The notes beneath the pieces are model-generated. The model was given only the letters and a program-made list of their open reading frames with translations, did no database searches and was not told the origin of the DNA. Position numbers and translations under genes: made by a program. DNA of 64,000 nucleotides from Rhodobacterales bacterium. Its GTDB lineage: Bacteria; Pseudomonadota; Alphaproteobacteria; Rhizobiales; Stappiaceae. Each line of letters begins with the position of its first letter. The stretch's first letter is position 1. This document shows, in pieces, positions 26,980 through 36,089 of this stretch. The stretch covers positions 1 through 64,000 of the forward strand of contig VIRH01000044.1 of the NCBI GenBank assembly GCA_008107755.1, written 5' to 3'.

Positions 26980-28011
26980 TCAGGCGCTCTCGAAGCCCTG
27001 AAGCACCGCGAGCACGTTCTCGCCGACAGCCTCGACCGCGTAACCGCCCTCCATCACGAAAAGAGTCGGCAGCCCCATTTGCGCGATCAGTGCTCCCGTC
27101 TGACGGAAATGCTCTTTCCGCAGTTTGAAGCGGCTGATGGGATCGCCTTCGAACGTGTCGACACCCAGGGAAACGACAAGCCTTTCCGGCGAGAACGAGC
27201 GAACCTCCCCAAGCGCGTGTTCGAGGGCTTGCGACCAGGCAGACCATTCCGTGCCCGCGGGCATGGGATAGTTGACGGTGAAGCCCAGACCTGGACCTGC
27301 GCCTTTTTCTTCCGCCGCACCGATGTAGAACGGATACTCGTAGCTGGGATCGGCATGCAGGTTCACGACTTGAACATCATCGCGTTCGTAAAAGATTTCC
27401 TGCGTCCCGTTGCCGTGATGATAGTCGATGTCAAGGACCGTGACGCGGTCGGCACCCGAGTTGCGCAAACGCTGGGCGGCAACAGCCGCGTTATTGATGA
27501 AACAGTACCCGCCTGCGAAATCCGGGCCGGCATGATGTCCAGGTGGCCGGCAAAGGGCGAATGCAGCGGGGTTGCCGGCACTGACGATATCGGCGCCTGT
27601 GAGCACCGTGTCGTGCGAGGCCTTGACGGCCTCCCACGTCCCGCGGACGAACCCGGTACTCGCATCGAAGGAGTAATAGCCGAGGAGACCATCAAGGCTC
27701 GTAGGCCGCACGCGACCACGTAGTCCGCGGCTCGGCCAGGCGTATGGAAGCGCCGTACCTGAGCGGCCGTCTCTCTCCCACATGTCCCAAGCCTTCGAGA
27801 GAAACTCAAGATAGTCGGGCACGTGGATCTGCCTGGCCGTTTCCAGGTCGTGTGTCTCCGGTTCAAGGACCTGACCGAGGTCCGCCCGCTTGAGACTCGA
27901 CAGGATGAATTCCGACCTGGCGTGCGTCTCGAAACCTGGCACGAGCTCGCCGTTATAGAGTTCGTGATGGTCACGATGCCCGAGTTGCTTGTTCGAAAAG
28001 ATCGTTTTCAT
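26980..28011 (-). CDS. aphA: Acetylpolyamine amidohydrolase (histone deacetylase family)
   Basis: A 343-residue class II histone-deacetylase-fold enzyme. Zinc and catalytic residues are visible in RPPGHHAGPDFAGGYCFINN (tandem His) and VLDIDYHHGNGTQEIFY (Asp and His ligands), with a third Asp in SLGVDTFEGDP. It resembles acetylpolyamine amidohydrolases, which deacetylate acetylputrescine, acetylcadaverine or acetylspermidine in the cytoplasm. The gene lies between the Pot permeases and the aldehyde dehydrogenase, all in one direction, consistent with import, deacetylation and oxidation of acetylated polyamines. No signal peptide. Confidence 0.85.
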   Translation of the reverse strand: MKTIFSNKQLGHRDHHELYNGELVPGFETHARSEFILSSLKRADLGQVLEPETHDLETARQIHVPDYLEFLSKAWDMWERDGRSGTALPYAWPSRGLRGRVRPTSLDGLLGYYSFDASTGFVRGTWEAVKASHDTVLTGADIVSAGNPAAFALCRPPGHHAGPDFAGGYCFINNAAVAAQRLRNSGADRVTVLDIDYHHGNGTQEIFYERDDVQVVNLHADPSYEYPFYIGAAEEKGAGPGLGFTVNYPMPAGTEWSAWSQALEHALGEVRSFSPERLVVSLGVDTFEGDPISRFKLRKEHFRQTGALIAQMGLPTLFVMEGGYAVEAVGENVLAVLQGFESA

Positions 28012-28041
28012 GTGCTGACCGAATAACCTTGGAAGGAGGTG

Positions 28042-28851
28042 TCACTGCTTTCGGCGACCGCTCGATTGCAGGATGAAGAAGACGGTGACGACTATGATCG
28101 ATAGCAGCAGGAAGATTGCTGATATCGCGTTGATCTCCGGGGTCACAGTTCTGCGAAGCTGACCAAGCATGTAAGTCGGCAGCGTATCCTGGCCCGGAGA
28201 CTTGACGAACTCGGTGATGACAACATCGTCGAGTGAAATCACAAAGGCCAGCATGAAACCTGCGAGAACGCCAGGCAGAAGCTGAGGCAGGGTGATGTGG
28301 AGAAAAGCTTCGAAGGGACGGGCGTAAAGGTCGCTGGCTGCCGCTTCCAGATTGATGTCCATCGTTTCCAACCTAGCCCTGATCGGCAGATATGCAAACG
28401 GGATGCAGAACGCGGTATGCGCGATAATGAGATATCCGAGTCCAATATATCCGGTCCAGGACTTAATCGCCGCGACAACGATCAGAAGAGCGACCGCAGT
28501 CACGATCTCTGGCACCATCAAGGGAAGGCTGATGAGCGCATATTGGAACATCCAGCCCTTGTAAGGGGCCGTGCGTGTCATCGCGATCGCGGCCGGAATG
28601 GCTACTGCCGTGGAGATCAAAGCAGATGTGAAGGCTAGCTGCAGGGACAGGATCGATGCGTCGACGACCTGGGGGTTCTCCATGGCACTCCAGAACCATT
28701 TGGTCGAGAACCCTTGCCAGTCCGCCGAACTCAATCCGGCATTGAACGCCAGTACGACCAGGATCAGCAACGGCGCATAAAGGCAGAAGAAGGTGACCAG
28801 CGCGATGGTGTTGAAGCCGCGCTGGCGGGTTACCGAGAATTTCTTAGCCAT
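28042..28851 (-). CDS. potC: Spermidine/putrescine ABC transporter permease (PotC type)
   Basis: A 269-residue inner-membrane permease with about six hydrophobic helices and the ABC docking (EAA) loop LEAAASDLYARPFEAFLHIT followed by LPQLLPGVLAGFMLAF. The ATG at 28851 overlaps the end of potB by 8 nt. It is one half of the translocation channel. Its N-terminus (NTIALVTFFCLYAPLLILVV) is typical of PotC/PotI. Role: import of a polyamine captured by the binding protein encoded at 30937. Confidence 0.9.
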   Translation of the reverse strand: MAKKFSVTRQRGFNTIALVTFFCLYAPLLILVVLAFNAGLSSADWQGFSTKWFWSAMENPQVVDASILSLQLAFTSALISTAVAIPAAIAMTRTAPYKGWMFQYALISLPLMVPEIVTAVALLIVVAAIKSWTGYIGLGYLIIAHTAFCIPFAYLPIRARLETMDINLEAAASDLYARPFEAFLHITLPQLLPGVLAGFMLAFVISLDDVVITEFVKSPGQDTLPTYMLGQLRRTVTPEINAISAIFLLLSIIVVTVFFILQSSGRRKQ

Positions 28852-29749
28852 GAGCGCCTCCCTTGGGTCCGCCCGCTCGCGCATAGATCAGAAGAGCGGC
28901 CATCACGATCGTCATGAGGACGATGGACACGGCCGAACCATAGGGCCAGTCCTTGCCCTGGCCGAATAGCAGCTCGATGTAATTGCCCATCATCAGCCTT
29001 TTCCCGCCGCCCAGCATGATAGGTGTCACGTAGGTGCTGATTGCCGGGATGAAGACCAGGGTGCTTCCAGCGATCAACCCGGATCGGGAGGACGGCAGGA
29101 TCACGTTCCAAAGAACGGAGCGCGGTCTGGCATAGAGATCAGAGGCAGCCTCCAAAAGCCGACTGTCGAGCTTTTCCAGGCTCGCGTAGACAGGCAGCAC
29201 CATGAGAGGCAGATAAACATAGACCATGCCGATGAGGACTGCGGTGTCGGTATACAAAATCTGCAACGGTTCCGACACCATGCCGAGCTTGATCAAAGCC
29301 GTGTTGAGAAGGCCTTCCTGTCTGATGATGTCCTGAATAGCGAAAGTTCTGATCACGAGGTTGGTCCAGAAGGGGATTGTGATCAGCAACAGCCACAGAT
29401 CACGGCGCGTTCGCGGTCGCGTGGCGATAAAATAGGCGGTGGGAAATCCCGCCAAAAGCGTGATGATTGTCGTCACGAGGGCGAGCCAGATGGACCTCGC
29501 AAAAATCGTAAGATTACTGGTCGCCAGGGTGAGTTCATCGCTGAACAGATCTCGTTCAAAAAGAACTTTGACCCAGCTGTCCCAGGAAAACTTCCAGGTC
29601 ACGCCGCCATATGCCCCTGGCGTCAGGAAAGAATAGACAACGACGATAAGCAGAGGCCCCGCGGCGGCGGCGAGGATGATCGTCAAAGCCGGAGCGGTCA
29701 GTATCCACTTCCGTCCCGGGGCGCCGCGTCCTTTGAAATTCTGTGCCAT
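28844..29749 (-). CDS. potB: Spermidine/putrescine ABC transporter permease (PotB type)
   Basis: A 301-residue permease with about six transmembrane helices and an EAA loop (LLEAASDLYARPRSVLWNVI). It starts 7 nt after potA in the same operon and overlaps potC by 8 nt. With PotC it forms the heterodimeric channel of a polyamine-type ABC importer. RTFAIQDIIRQEGLLN after the third helix is a landmark of PotB/PotH proteins. Confidence 0.9.
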   Translation of the reverse strand: MAQNFKGRGAPGRKWILTAPALTIILAAAAGPLLIVVVYSFLTPGAYGGVTWKFSWDSWVKVLFERDLFSDELTLATSNLTIFARSIWLALVTTIITLLAGFPTAYFIATRPRTRRDLWLLLITIPFWTNLVIRTFAIQDIIRQEGLLNTALIKLGMVSEPLQILYTDTAVLIGMVYVYLPLMVLPVYASLEKLDSRLLEAASDLYARPRSVLWNVILPSSRSGLIAGSTLVFIPAISTYVTPIMLGGGKRLMMGNYIELLFGQGKDWPYGSAVSIVLMTIVMAALLIYARAGGPKGGAHG

Positions 29750-29756
29750 GGCCGGG

Positions 29757-30854
29757 TCAACCCCTCAACAGCCGGACGGCATTGGGCAGAAATTCCAAGG
29801 TCACCAAAGCCCCTACCTCGAAGTCAGTCTCCGCTCCATCAAGGCTTTGCTGACGCACCTTAATTTCCTCGCCGCCATCGGAGAGCACAACGGTGTAGAA
29901 CGTGTCCATCCCGTTGTAGGTGACCAGTTGTACAGTGGCTTTCGGGCCGGACGATTGGCTGTCGGCTTGCAAGATACGCACCTTCTCGGGCCTTATCGCA
30001 GCGGTCACCTCTCCCGCTCCGCTATCGATGTCGGGATCCTGGACCTCTACGGTACCAAGTCCTGGGACGTTCACCGAGACGTTCGCTCCAGCGCGCTCGC
30101 CAACGGCGGCAGGGAGAAAGTTGGTGTCGCCTATAAAATTCGCGACGAACCGATTGGCCGGACGGTCGTAGATTTCCCGCGGAGAACCGATCTGAACAAT
30201 CTCGCCGCCTGACAAGACGGCGATGCGGTCCGACATTGAGAGGGCTTCCTCCTGATCATGGGTCACGAATATGAACGTGATCCCGGTTTGGGCCTGGAGG
30301 GCCTTGAGCTCGACCTGCATTTCCTTGCGGAGCTTGTAATCCAGCGCCGAGAGAGATTCATCCAGAAGCAGGACCTTCGGTTCGGGAGCCAGTGCTCTTG
30401 CCAGCGCGACGCGCTGTTGCTGACCGCCCGACAGCGCATCTACGTGACGTGTCGCTAGATGATCCAGCTTGACCAGCTCGAGCATCTCACGAACCCTGTC
30501 ATCCGCTCTCTTGCGAGGATATCGTTTCATGCGCAGCCCGAAGCGCACGTTCTGTTCAACCGTCATGTGCGGGAAGAGAGCGTAACTCTGGAAGACCGTG
30601 TTGATTGACCGCATGTAGGGCGGCATGCCGCCGACCTGCTCGTCGTTCAGGTGTATCGAGCCACTGGTGGGAAATTCGAACCCACCGATCAGTCGTAGCA
30701 GGCTTGTCTTTCCGCAGCCCGACGGCCCGAGGAGAGTGAAGAATTCGTTGTGCCGGATTTCAATCGAAACATCTTTGACGGCATGGACTGCTACCGGTCC
30801 CACACCATATGTCTTGCACAGTCCGTCAAGACGGATTGCCGAAGTCGTGTTCAT
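29757..30854 (-). CDS. potA: Spermidine/putrescine ABC transporter ATPase (PotA type)
   Basis: A 365-residue ATPase: Walker A GPSGCGKTSLLRLIGG, Q-loop region around FQSYALFPHMTV, signature LSGGQQQRVALARALA, Walker B KVLLLDESLSALD, and a C-terminal TOBE/OB domain from about residue 280. The Walker B tail has Ser where Pro is more common (DESLSALD), a mild variation. It energises polyamine import by PotB and PotC, encoded directly downstream. Confidence 0.93.
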   Translation of the reverse strand: MNTTSAIRLDGLCKTYGVGPVAVHAVKDVSIEIRHNEFFTLLGPSGCGKTSLLRLIGGFEFPTSGSIHLNDEQVGGMPPYMRSINTVFQSYALFPHMTVEQNVRFGLRMKRYPRKRADDRVREMLELVKLDHLATRHVDALSGGQQQRVALARALAPEPKVLLLDESLSALDYKLRKEMQVELKALQAQTGITFIFVTHDQEEALSMSDRIAVLSGGEIVQIGSPREIYDRPANRFVANFIGDTNFLPAAVGERAGANVSVNVPGLGTVEVQDPDIDSGAGEVTAAIRPEKVRILQADSQSSGPKATVQLVTYNGMDTFYTVVLSDGGEEIKVRQQSLDGAETDFEVGALVTLEFLPNAVRLLRG

Positions 30855-30936
30855 CGCAATTTCTCCACCAGTGCCTGGACGCCACCAGGCCTGCGGCGAA
30901 CATGCCGCCGGACCTTGGCCGCGTCCAGGCCACCGC

Positions 30937-31968
30937 TTATTTCTGGATGTCGAGCCAGATGCGGCCGTACAGTGCGGTCGTCTCGGGATCGCAAAGGCGG
31001 AGCAGTTCTCCGTTGCCGCGAACAGCTGCGGGGATAGACAGTTCGGGCGCGCCCTTCATGTCGTCTGGATAAAAGTCTTCAGCACCTTCGATAGCTGCGG
31101 GATAACGTGTATAGGCGGAGTTGAGTGCGGCGTTTTCGGGATCCATGAGGAAGTTCTGGAAAAGCTTTGCGTTTTCCATGTTGGGAGCATCCTTGAGCAC
31201 GACGATGTTGTCGGAACCGTAGGTAAAGCCCTCTTTGGGAAATCCAAACGCGATTTTCGGATTGCCGAGCCTGCGCTTGAGCGCGGACCCACTCCAGTCG
31301 AGCGACGCCGCGATATCACCCGTACCGATCTTCTCGATCCCGCTGTAATCGATGGAGGCCCAATATTGCTTCGCGTCTTTGAGGAGCGTGTGCACCTTCT
31401 TCAGCAACGCCTTGTCGTTGGAACACCACTCGCCGCCCGAATACCGAATTGCGGCGTACATAATGTCGTTCATCTCGGGTACGATATTGATCTTGCCTTT
31501 GAGGCTCTCCGGTGGGTCGAGTACCAGTCCCCAGGTGTTCACATCGCCGTCGTAGTTCTCGGTGTTCACCGTTACGCCGGAGGTGTACCAGAGCCACGGC
31601 ACTGAATACTTTCGCCCCGGGTCGAAATCGGGATTGGCCCAATCATCCGCGATGTTCTTGCCATTTTCCATCTGACCAGGATTGGTTTCCGCGATCAGGC
31701 CCTCGCCGATGTAAATGGGCATGAAGCTCTGCGAGGGGACCACGACGTCAAATCCGGTGTAGCCTTGGCGAATTTTGGCCAGTGCGGTGTCGTTGGAGTC
31801 GAAGTCAGTGATGGTGACGTCGACGTCATATTCTTTTTCAAACTTGGTAATCAGCTCAGGGCTCGTGTAATTGCCCCAGTTGTAGATGCTCAGTTTTCCT
31901 TCGGCCGACGCAATCGTGGTCGACGCGGCAAATGCCAACGTAGCCAATGCGATGGAATGCAATTTCAT
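30937..31968 (-). CDS. potD: Polyamine ABC transporter substrate-binding protein (PotD/PotF type)
   Basis: A 343-residue periplasmic binding protein. The ATG at 31968 begins a signal peptide (MKLHSIALATLAFAASTTIA, cleavage near ASA-EG). The mature start KLSIYNWGNYTSPELITKFE is the classic PotD/PotF beginning, and AKQYWASIDYSGIEKIGTGD fits the family. It binds a polyamine, possibly acetylated given the adjacent amidohydrolase gene. First gene of the operon potD-potA-potB-potC-aphA-aldehyde dehydrogenase; a 326-bp leader with direct repeats separates it from the AraC gene. Confidence 0.9.
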   Translation of the reverse strand: MKLHSIALATLAFAASTTIASAEGKLSIYNWGNYTSPELITKFEKEYDVDVTITDFDSNDTALAKIRQGYTGFDVVVPSQSFMPIYIGEGLIAETNPGQMENGKNIADDWANPDFDPGRKYSVPWLWYTSGVTVNTENYDGDVNTWGLVLDPPESLKGKINIVPEMNDIMYAAIRYSGGEWCSNDKALLKKVHTLLKDAKQYWASIDYSGIEKIGTGDIAASLDWSGSALKRRLGNPKIAFGFPKEGFTYGSDNIVVLKDAPNMENAKLFQNFLMDPENAALNSAYTRYPAAIEGAEDFYPDDMKGAPELSIPAAVRGNGELLRLCDPETTALYGRIWLDIQK

Positions 31969-32124
31969 AGGTTCCCCAATCAATGTTTGTGTTTTCATTG
32001 AACGCGCGATATCGCGAGGGCCACTTGACGGCGGCGAGCGGGTGTCAAAGGTCGACTGCCTCGGCAGGTTCTCGTTGAACTCCCGCGACGACACCAGCGG
32101 TCACGTTTTTGTAGGCGGACTAGT

Positions 32125-32158
32125 GGGGGGGCGCTATCCACCTCTCAGGGGGGGCGCT
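32125..32158. promoter_or_regulatory. Direct repeats upstream of potD (candidate AraC-protein sites)
   Basis: G7CGCT occurs at 32125-32135 and again at 32148-32158 in the same orientation, 23 bp apart (about two helical turns). On the potD coding strand it reads AGCGCCCCCCC twice. AraC-type activators commonly bind tandem direct repeats upstream of the promoter; these lie 157-190 bp before the potD start. The rest of 31969-32294 shows no gene. Confidence 0.45.
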
Positions 32159-32294
32159 GCACAGAAAGCAGGCAGGGCGAATATCAGGTTTTTTCAGATC
32201 CTTGAGGGGGAACGATGGATATCGCCGCGACTGGCAATAGTGATGTCGGGCTGTCCTTGGCGTTGCGAACAATGACGCGCGTTGCTGGAGGCAA

Positions 32295-33203
32295 TCATCG
32301 ACCTTCTTTTAACGTCGTAGACGGCGTTTCGCCGAAAAGCAACTTGTAGCGTCCTGCGAAGCGGCCCCAATGCATGAAGCCCCAATCCATCGCAATTTCA
32401 GACACCGATTTTCCTTGTTCCCGGGCCAATATCAAATCCCGTCTTGCACCGTTCAGGCGCAAATAGATCAACATCCGGTCGAGGGGAAGCCCTGCATATT
32501 CGCGGCAGACCCGACGGAGCTTATGCGTTTCGATGCCAAGATCGCTCGCAAGCGAGCGAACGCAGGGAATGTGCTCCGGTGTAAAATCCTCTAGACGATC
32601 ACGCAAACGCCTGTAAATCCGTTCTCCCTCGACGATCCCTGGAGGCTCTATGAGTTGGCTGTTCTCCGCGAGAAGGTCAAGTCGATCCTGAATCAAACCC
32701 GGCAGCACATTCTTCATCGACATCTGCTGCCGATCGCAGCTAGTGATTTTCGCGATTTGGATCAATGAGTTCAGCCACTCGGCCAGAAAGTCCGCCTGGT
32801 CCGACATCGGCCCGCAGACGAAACCTGAAAAAGCTGAGGGATTTTTTGCGATGTCGGGTTGATCTACGACGACCATCAACAGATCGCTGTTGGTATCCAT
32901 GATTCCAACACGGTCGATCCAATCGAAGGCGAAGCCTGCCTTCGACAACATTTCTTCGCCCTGGATCAGCTGCGTCATATCGTTTTTGGGATAGTAATAG
33001 AAGACCATGCTGCCTTCCGGCGCGGAGTAGACCTGCTCTGTCGCAACGTTGATCTGTTCTCTGTAGATTTCGACGCCCGGCATGCGCAAGGCCAAGACCT
33101 GACCGTCATAGGCGCCGGTTGAAATTTGCCTGTATTCCTGATGCCAACGCGGTAGCGCGGACTCCTGTTCAACTGCATCGTTATAACTGTACCGATAATA
33201 CAT
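32295..33203 (-). CDS. AraC family transcriptional regulator
   Basis: A 302-residue regulator with a C-terminal AraC/XylS DNA-binding domain: first helix-turn-helix around HIPCVRSLASDLGIETHKLR, linker LPLDRMLIYLRLNGARRDLI, then the second around KSVSEIAMDWGFMHWGRFAG and RYKLLFGETPSTTL. The N-terminal 180 residues form an unassigned sensor domain without the cupin signature. The ATG at 33203 follows AGAGGAG. It lies just upstream of the pot operon and divergent from the aminotransferase gene, so it probably activates both in response to a polyamine. Confidence 0.85.
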   Translation of the reverse strand: MYYRYSYNDAVEQESALPRWHQEYRQISTGAYDGQVLALRMPGVEIYREQINVATEQVYSAPEGSMVFYYYPKNDMTQLIQGEEMLSKAGFAFDWIDRVGIMDTNSDLLMVVVDQPDIAKNPSAFSGFVCGPMSDQADFLAEWLNSLIQIAKITSCDRQQMSMKNVLPGLIQDRLDLLAENSQLIEPPGIVEGERIYRRLRDRLEDFTPEHIPCVRSLASDLGIETHKLRRVCREYAGLPLDRMLIYLRLNGARRDLILAREQGKSVSEIAMDWGFMHWGRFAGRYKLLFGETPSTTLKEGR

Positions 33204-33403
33204 CGCGTCTCCTCTTCTCTCCCCCTCCCGACACAGCGCAGTTCGCATTGCCATCGAAAACAGTACCGCCTCCAATATCTCTCCCGGTGCGGGGCGCGGC
33301 AACAGCTGCCGAAAAATAAGGCACGCGATACCGCGTGGCTGGATAGATCGGCACTATGTCTCTCATCTAAACGACGGTGGACGACATGAATCCGGAGAGA
33401 CCG

Positions 33404-34813
33404 ATGTCACAAACAGAAAATACCGTGCCCGCCGTCAATGTCGAAGCAACGTCCGATGACGTGGAAGACTTCGCGCTGCTGCAACCGGCACCCGTGGCAA
33501 AGGAGATGGGTGCGGAGCGACGAGGCCGAATGGTCGAAAGCGACGGTATCTACGTTACAGACACCGAGGGACGACGTTTGATCGACGGCCCTGCGGGCAT
33601 GTGGTGCGTTAATCTGGGCCATCGGCATCCGACACTTGCCGATGTTCTTCGAGATCAGGCACTGTCCCTTACCTATACATCTCCATGGTACACGAGCAAC
33701 TCGCCTGCCGAAAGACTGGCAAGAATGCTAGCTGACCGAGCACCCGGCGACCTCAACCACGTGTTCCTGACCACTGGCGGATCGTCGGCCGTTGAGACCG
33801 GACTGCGCCTCATGCAGTTCTACAACAATCTTAAAGGGCGGCCAGAGAAGAAGCTGATCGTTTCGCGCGATGGCTCCTACCACGGTTCTACCTACCTTTC
33901 GGCGTCGCTGAACGGCAGGCCACGAGACCACGACTGGATGGACGGCGCCAGCGAAATGGTCCGCAAGCTGACCTGCCCGAATCCTTTTCACCGGCCAAGA
34001 GATATGACGGTCGATGAATTTGAAGACTTCCTCATCAAGGAGTTCGAAACCCTCATCGAAAAAGAGGGCGCGGACAAGATCGGAGCGTTCATCGCCGAGC
34101 CGATTCAGGCGAGCGGCGGCGTCCTCATGCCGACACCCAATTATATCAAGCGTATGCATGCTCTCTGCCGCGAGAACGACATCCTCTACATCTCCGACGA
34201 GGTTGTCACGGCCTTTGGCCGCCTCGGCCACACCTTCGCCTCCCAGGATGTTTTCGGGATTGAGCCCGACATGATCAGCTTTGCCAAGGGAGTGACGTCT
34301 GGTTATTTCCCACTTGGCGGCTTGATGGTCTCCGATCGGCTGCTCGCGGAGATAAGAAAGTCCAATCATCCTGACGCCGGGTTCGTGCATGGTCTCACCT
34401 ACTCCAGCCATCCCATCGGATGCGCGGTTGCGATCCGGACCATCGAGCTCATGGAAGACGGCCTGCTGGAGCATGTGCGAGAGATCAGCCCGTACTTTCA
34501 GGACAGTCTGAAGACGCTGGAAGAGCTTCCTCTGGTGGGTGAGGTCCGGGGGCAAGGGCTCATGGCCGGCATTGAGGCAGTCGCCGACAGGGATTCCAAC
34601 AACCCGCTGAATCTCGACATGCGGGTGGGACAGCGCATCGACAAGCATTGCCAGGAAGAGGGCCTGCTGTTGCGGCCCCTCATCAACATGTGCGTCATGT
34701 CCCCGCCACTGATAATACAGCGCGATCACATCGATGAGATGACCAGAATATTGCGGGTTGCCATAACGCGGACAACTGACGAGTTGGTCCGAGAGGGATT
34801 CGAACTCGCGTGA
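33404..34813 (+). CDS. Class III aminotransferase (putrescine/omega-amino acid:pyruvate type)
   Basis: A 469-residue PLP-dependent aminotransferase. The PLP Lys lies in DMISFAKGVTSGYFPLGGLM; the DEV motif ILYISDEVVTAFGR holds the Asp that contacts the pyridine N; TTGGSSAVETGLRLMQFYN is the phosphate-binding region. The closest characterised types are polyamine:pyruvate aminotransferases (SpuC-like). The ATG at 33404 has GGAGAG 6 nt upstream; GTG 33377 and ATG 33386 are alternatives. Divergent from araC and beside pot genes, it presumably converts putrescine or another imported polyamine to an aminoaldehyde for the dehydrogenase encoded at 25514 (inference). Confidence 0.87.
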   Translation: MSQTENTVPAVNVEATSDDVEDFALLQPAPVAKEMGAERRGRMVESDGIYVTDTEGRRLIDGPAGMWCVNLGHRHPTLADVLRDQALSLTYTSPWYTSNSPAERLARMLADRAPGDLNHVFLTTGGSSAVETGLRLMQFYNNLKGRPEKKLIVSRDGSYHGSTYLSASLNGRPRDHDWMDGASEMVRKLTCPNPFHRPRDMTVDEFEDFLIKEFETLIEKEGADKIGAFIAEPIQASGGVLMPTPNYIKRMHALCRENDILYISDEVVTAFGRLGHTFASQDVFGIEPDMISFAKGVTSGYFPLGGLMVSDRLLAEIRKSNHPDAGFVHGLTYSSHPIGCAVAIRTIELMEDGLLEHVREISPYFQDSLKTLEELPLVGEVRGQGLMAGIEAVADRDSNNPLNLDMRVGQRIDKHCQEEGLLLRPLINMCVMSPPLIIQRDHIDEMTRILRVAITRTTDELVREGFELA

Positions 34814-34886
34814 GCCGGCGCGCGTGCTGATGCCTCGCCTGGTCGATTTTCCAGCCATCTGATGACTGACATTCAGCCTCCCAAAG

Positions 34887-34920
34887 CGGCCCCGGTGACC
34901 TCCGAACGTCACCGGGGCCG
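34887..34920. terminator. Strong hairpin downstream of the aminotransferase gene
   Basis: CGGCCCCGGTGAC-N8-GTCACCGGGGCCG, a 13-bp perfect stem with 8-nt loop 73 nt after the stop codon. It is followed by TAAAAT rather than a T-run, so it may act as a terminator or mRNA stabiliser. The rest of 34814-35090 has no recognisable gene. Confidence 0.55.
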
Positions 34921-35090
34921 TAAAATCCGGGCTTGCCTCGCGTTTGTCCGATTGCCGCCTGTTTGCTAGCACCCCTTGGATTGGGGTCCATTCGCACTTG
35001 GCAGATAGCCAAATTGTCAATCGGCATTGAATGTTGGTTCTGACTCATTCCTGATGATGTTTGGGATTCAACTGGCACGGTTTTCGAAGG

Positions 35091-35924
35091 GGTTCTGTCG
35101 CAATTTTTTTGCCCCAAGTTCCCTTTGATAGTGCCGGCCTTTAGAACCCAGGTTTCCAATCAGATTTCTCCAGGTGCACAGCGTTGATCAGTTTCAAAGG
35201 AAACCATTTCCCAAAGGATGTCACTCTTTTCGCGGTTTTCTTTTATGTCCGCTACTCGGTTTCCTATCGGGATCTGGAGGAAATCATGCAGGAGCGCGGC
35301 GTTGATGTTGACCACGCCACGCTGAACCGCTGGGTCCTTCGCTACAGCCCGGCGATCGCCGCAAAAGCCAAAGCCAGAAAGCGGCCGGTTTGTTCATCCT
35401 GGCGGATGGATGAAACCTACCTCAAGGTCCGGGACAGATGGGTCTATCTCTATCGCGCCATCGACAAATACGGCGATACGGTTGATTTCATGCTGTCCGA
35501 GGCGTGGGACGAAGCGGCGGCAACGGCCTTTTTCGAGAAGGCCATCGGGACCAATGCTCTGCCGGAAAAGGTTGTGATGGACAAGAGCGGCGCCAACCTG
35601 GCGGGCTTGACCAACGTCAACATCTATCTGCTTCTCACCGGCTGTTGGTGGTCCTTCATCGACATTGTGCAGGTCAAATATCTGAACAACATCGTCGAAC
35701 AGGATCACCGGGTCGTCAAGAAACTGACCAGACCGATGATGGGCTTCAAGGCTTTTCATTCAGCAAGCGCAACACTGGACGGGATCGAGACGGCTCACAT
35801 GATCCGCAAGGGGCAACTGAACCAAGCCGGCGTTCCCGCCTACCAACAGTTCATGGCGCTCGCAGGATAACTGCATCCAGAGGGAGACACGACCCTGCGC
35901 CAACCAAAAGTTTGCGACAGAACC
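35091..35924 (+). mobile_element. IS6-family insertion sequence
   Basis: An 834-bp element bounded by perfect 13-bp inverted repeats, GGTTCTGTCGCAA at 35091-35103 and its complement at 35912-35924, the usual IS6-type ends. It holds one transposase gene. The flanking 8-mers (TTCGAAGG left, ACGGGGAG right) differ, so there is no target duplication; IS6 elements normally make 8-bp duplications, so recombination between copies or a flanking deletion has probably occurred. Confidence 0.9.
35184..35870 (+). CDS. IS6-family transposase
   Basis: A 228-residue DDE transposase beginning MISFKGNHFPKDVTLFAVFF, the standard IS6/IS26 start (here from a TTG codon). Catalytic residues: Asp in WRMDETYLKVRDRWVYLYRA, Asp in KVVMDKSGANLAGL, Glu in NNIVEQDHRVVKKLTRPMMG. 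YSVSYRDLEEIMQERGVDVD contains the N-terminal helix-turn-helix. The frame is intact, so the element may still be active; it transposes by replicative cointegration in this family. Confidence 0.92.
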   Translation: MISFKGNHFPKDVTLFAVFFYVRYSVSYRDLEEIMQERGVDVDHATLNRWVLRYSPAIAAKAKARKRPVCSSWRMDETYLKVRDRWVYLYRAIDKYGDTVDFMLSEAWDEAAATAFFEKAIGTNALPEKVVMDKSGANLAGLTNVNIYLLLTGCWWSFIDIVQVKYLNNIVEQDHRVVKKLTRPMMGFKAFHSASATLDGIETAHMIRKGQLNQAGVPAYQQFMALAG

Positions 35925-36089
35925 ACGGGGAGAACCGATATCGTCCACCGCATTCCCGTTGCCGAAATGCAGCGCGAATACAATGAGGTCGTCTTTGCGC
36001 TCGGCGACCAGAGCAGCCTTCTGTTCGATGCCTTCTTTTCCACGGTAGAAGCTTTTCGCAAGGATGACGACATCATCCTCGACCCCTGA
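35925..36089 (+). pseudogene. C-terminal fragment of an unknown gene truncated by IS6
   Basis: Starting directly at the IS6 right end, one frame reads GRTDIVHRIPVAEMQREYNE, then GDQSSLLFDAFFSTVEAFRK and ends DDDIILDP at a TGA (36087-36089). Composition looks protein-like, but no family was recognised. An internal ATG at 35967 would give only 40 residues. Probably the remnant of a gene cut when the IS joined this region. 36090-36202 holds nothing recognisable. Confidence 0.4.

Noticed and set aside
34887-34920. Calling the hairpin a classical rho-independent terminator
   Set aside because: The stem is strong, but no T-run follows on either strand, so only a possible terminator or stabiliser is claimed.
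33728-35020. 430-codon minus-strand frame opposite the aminotransferase gene
   Set aside because: Shadow frame extending into non-coding sequence; no recognisable features.
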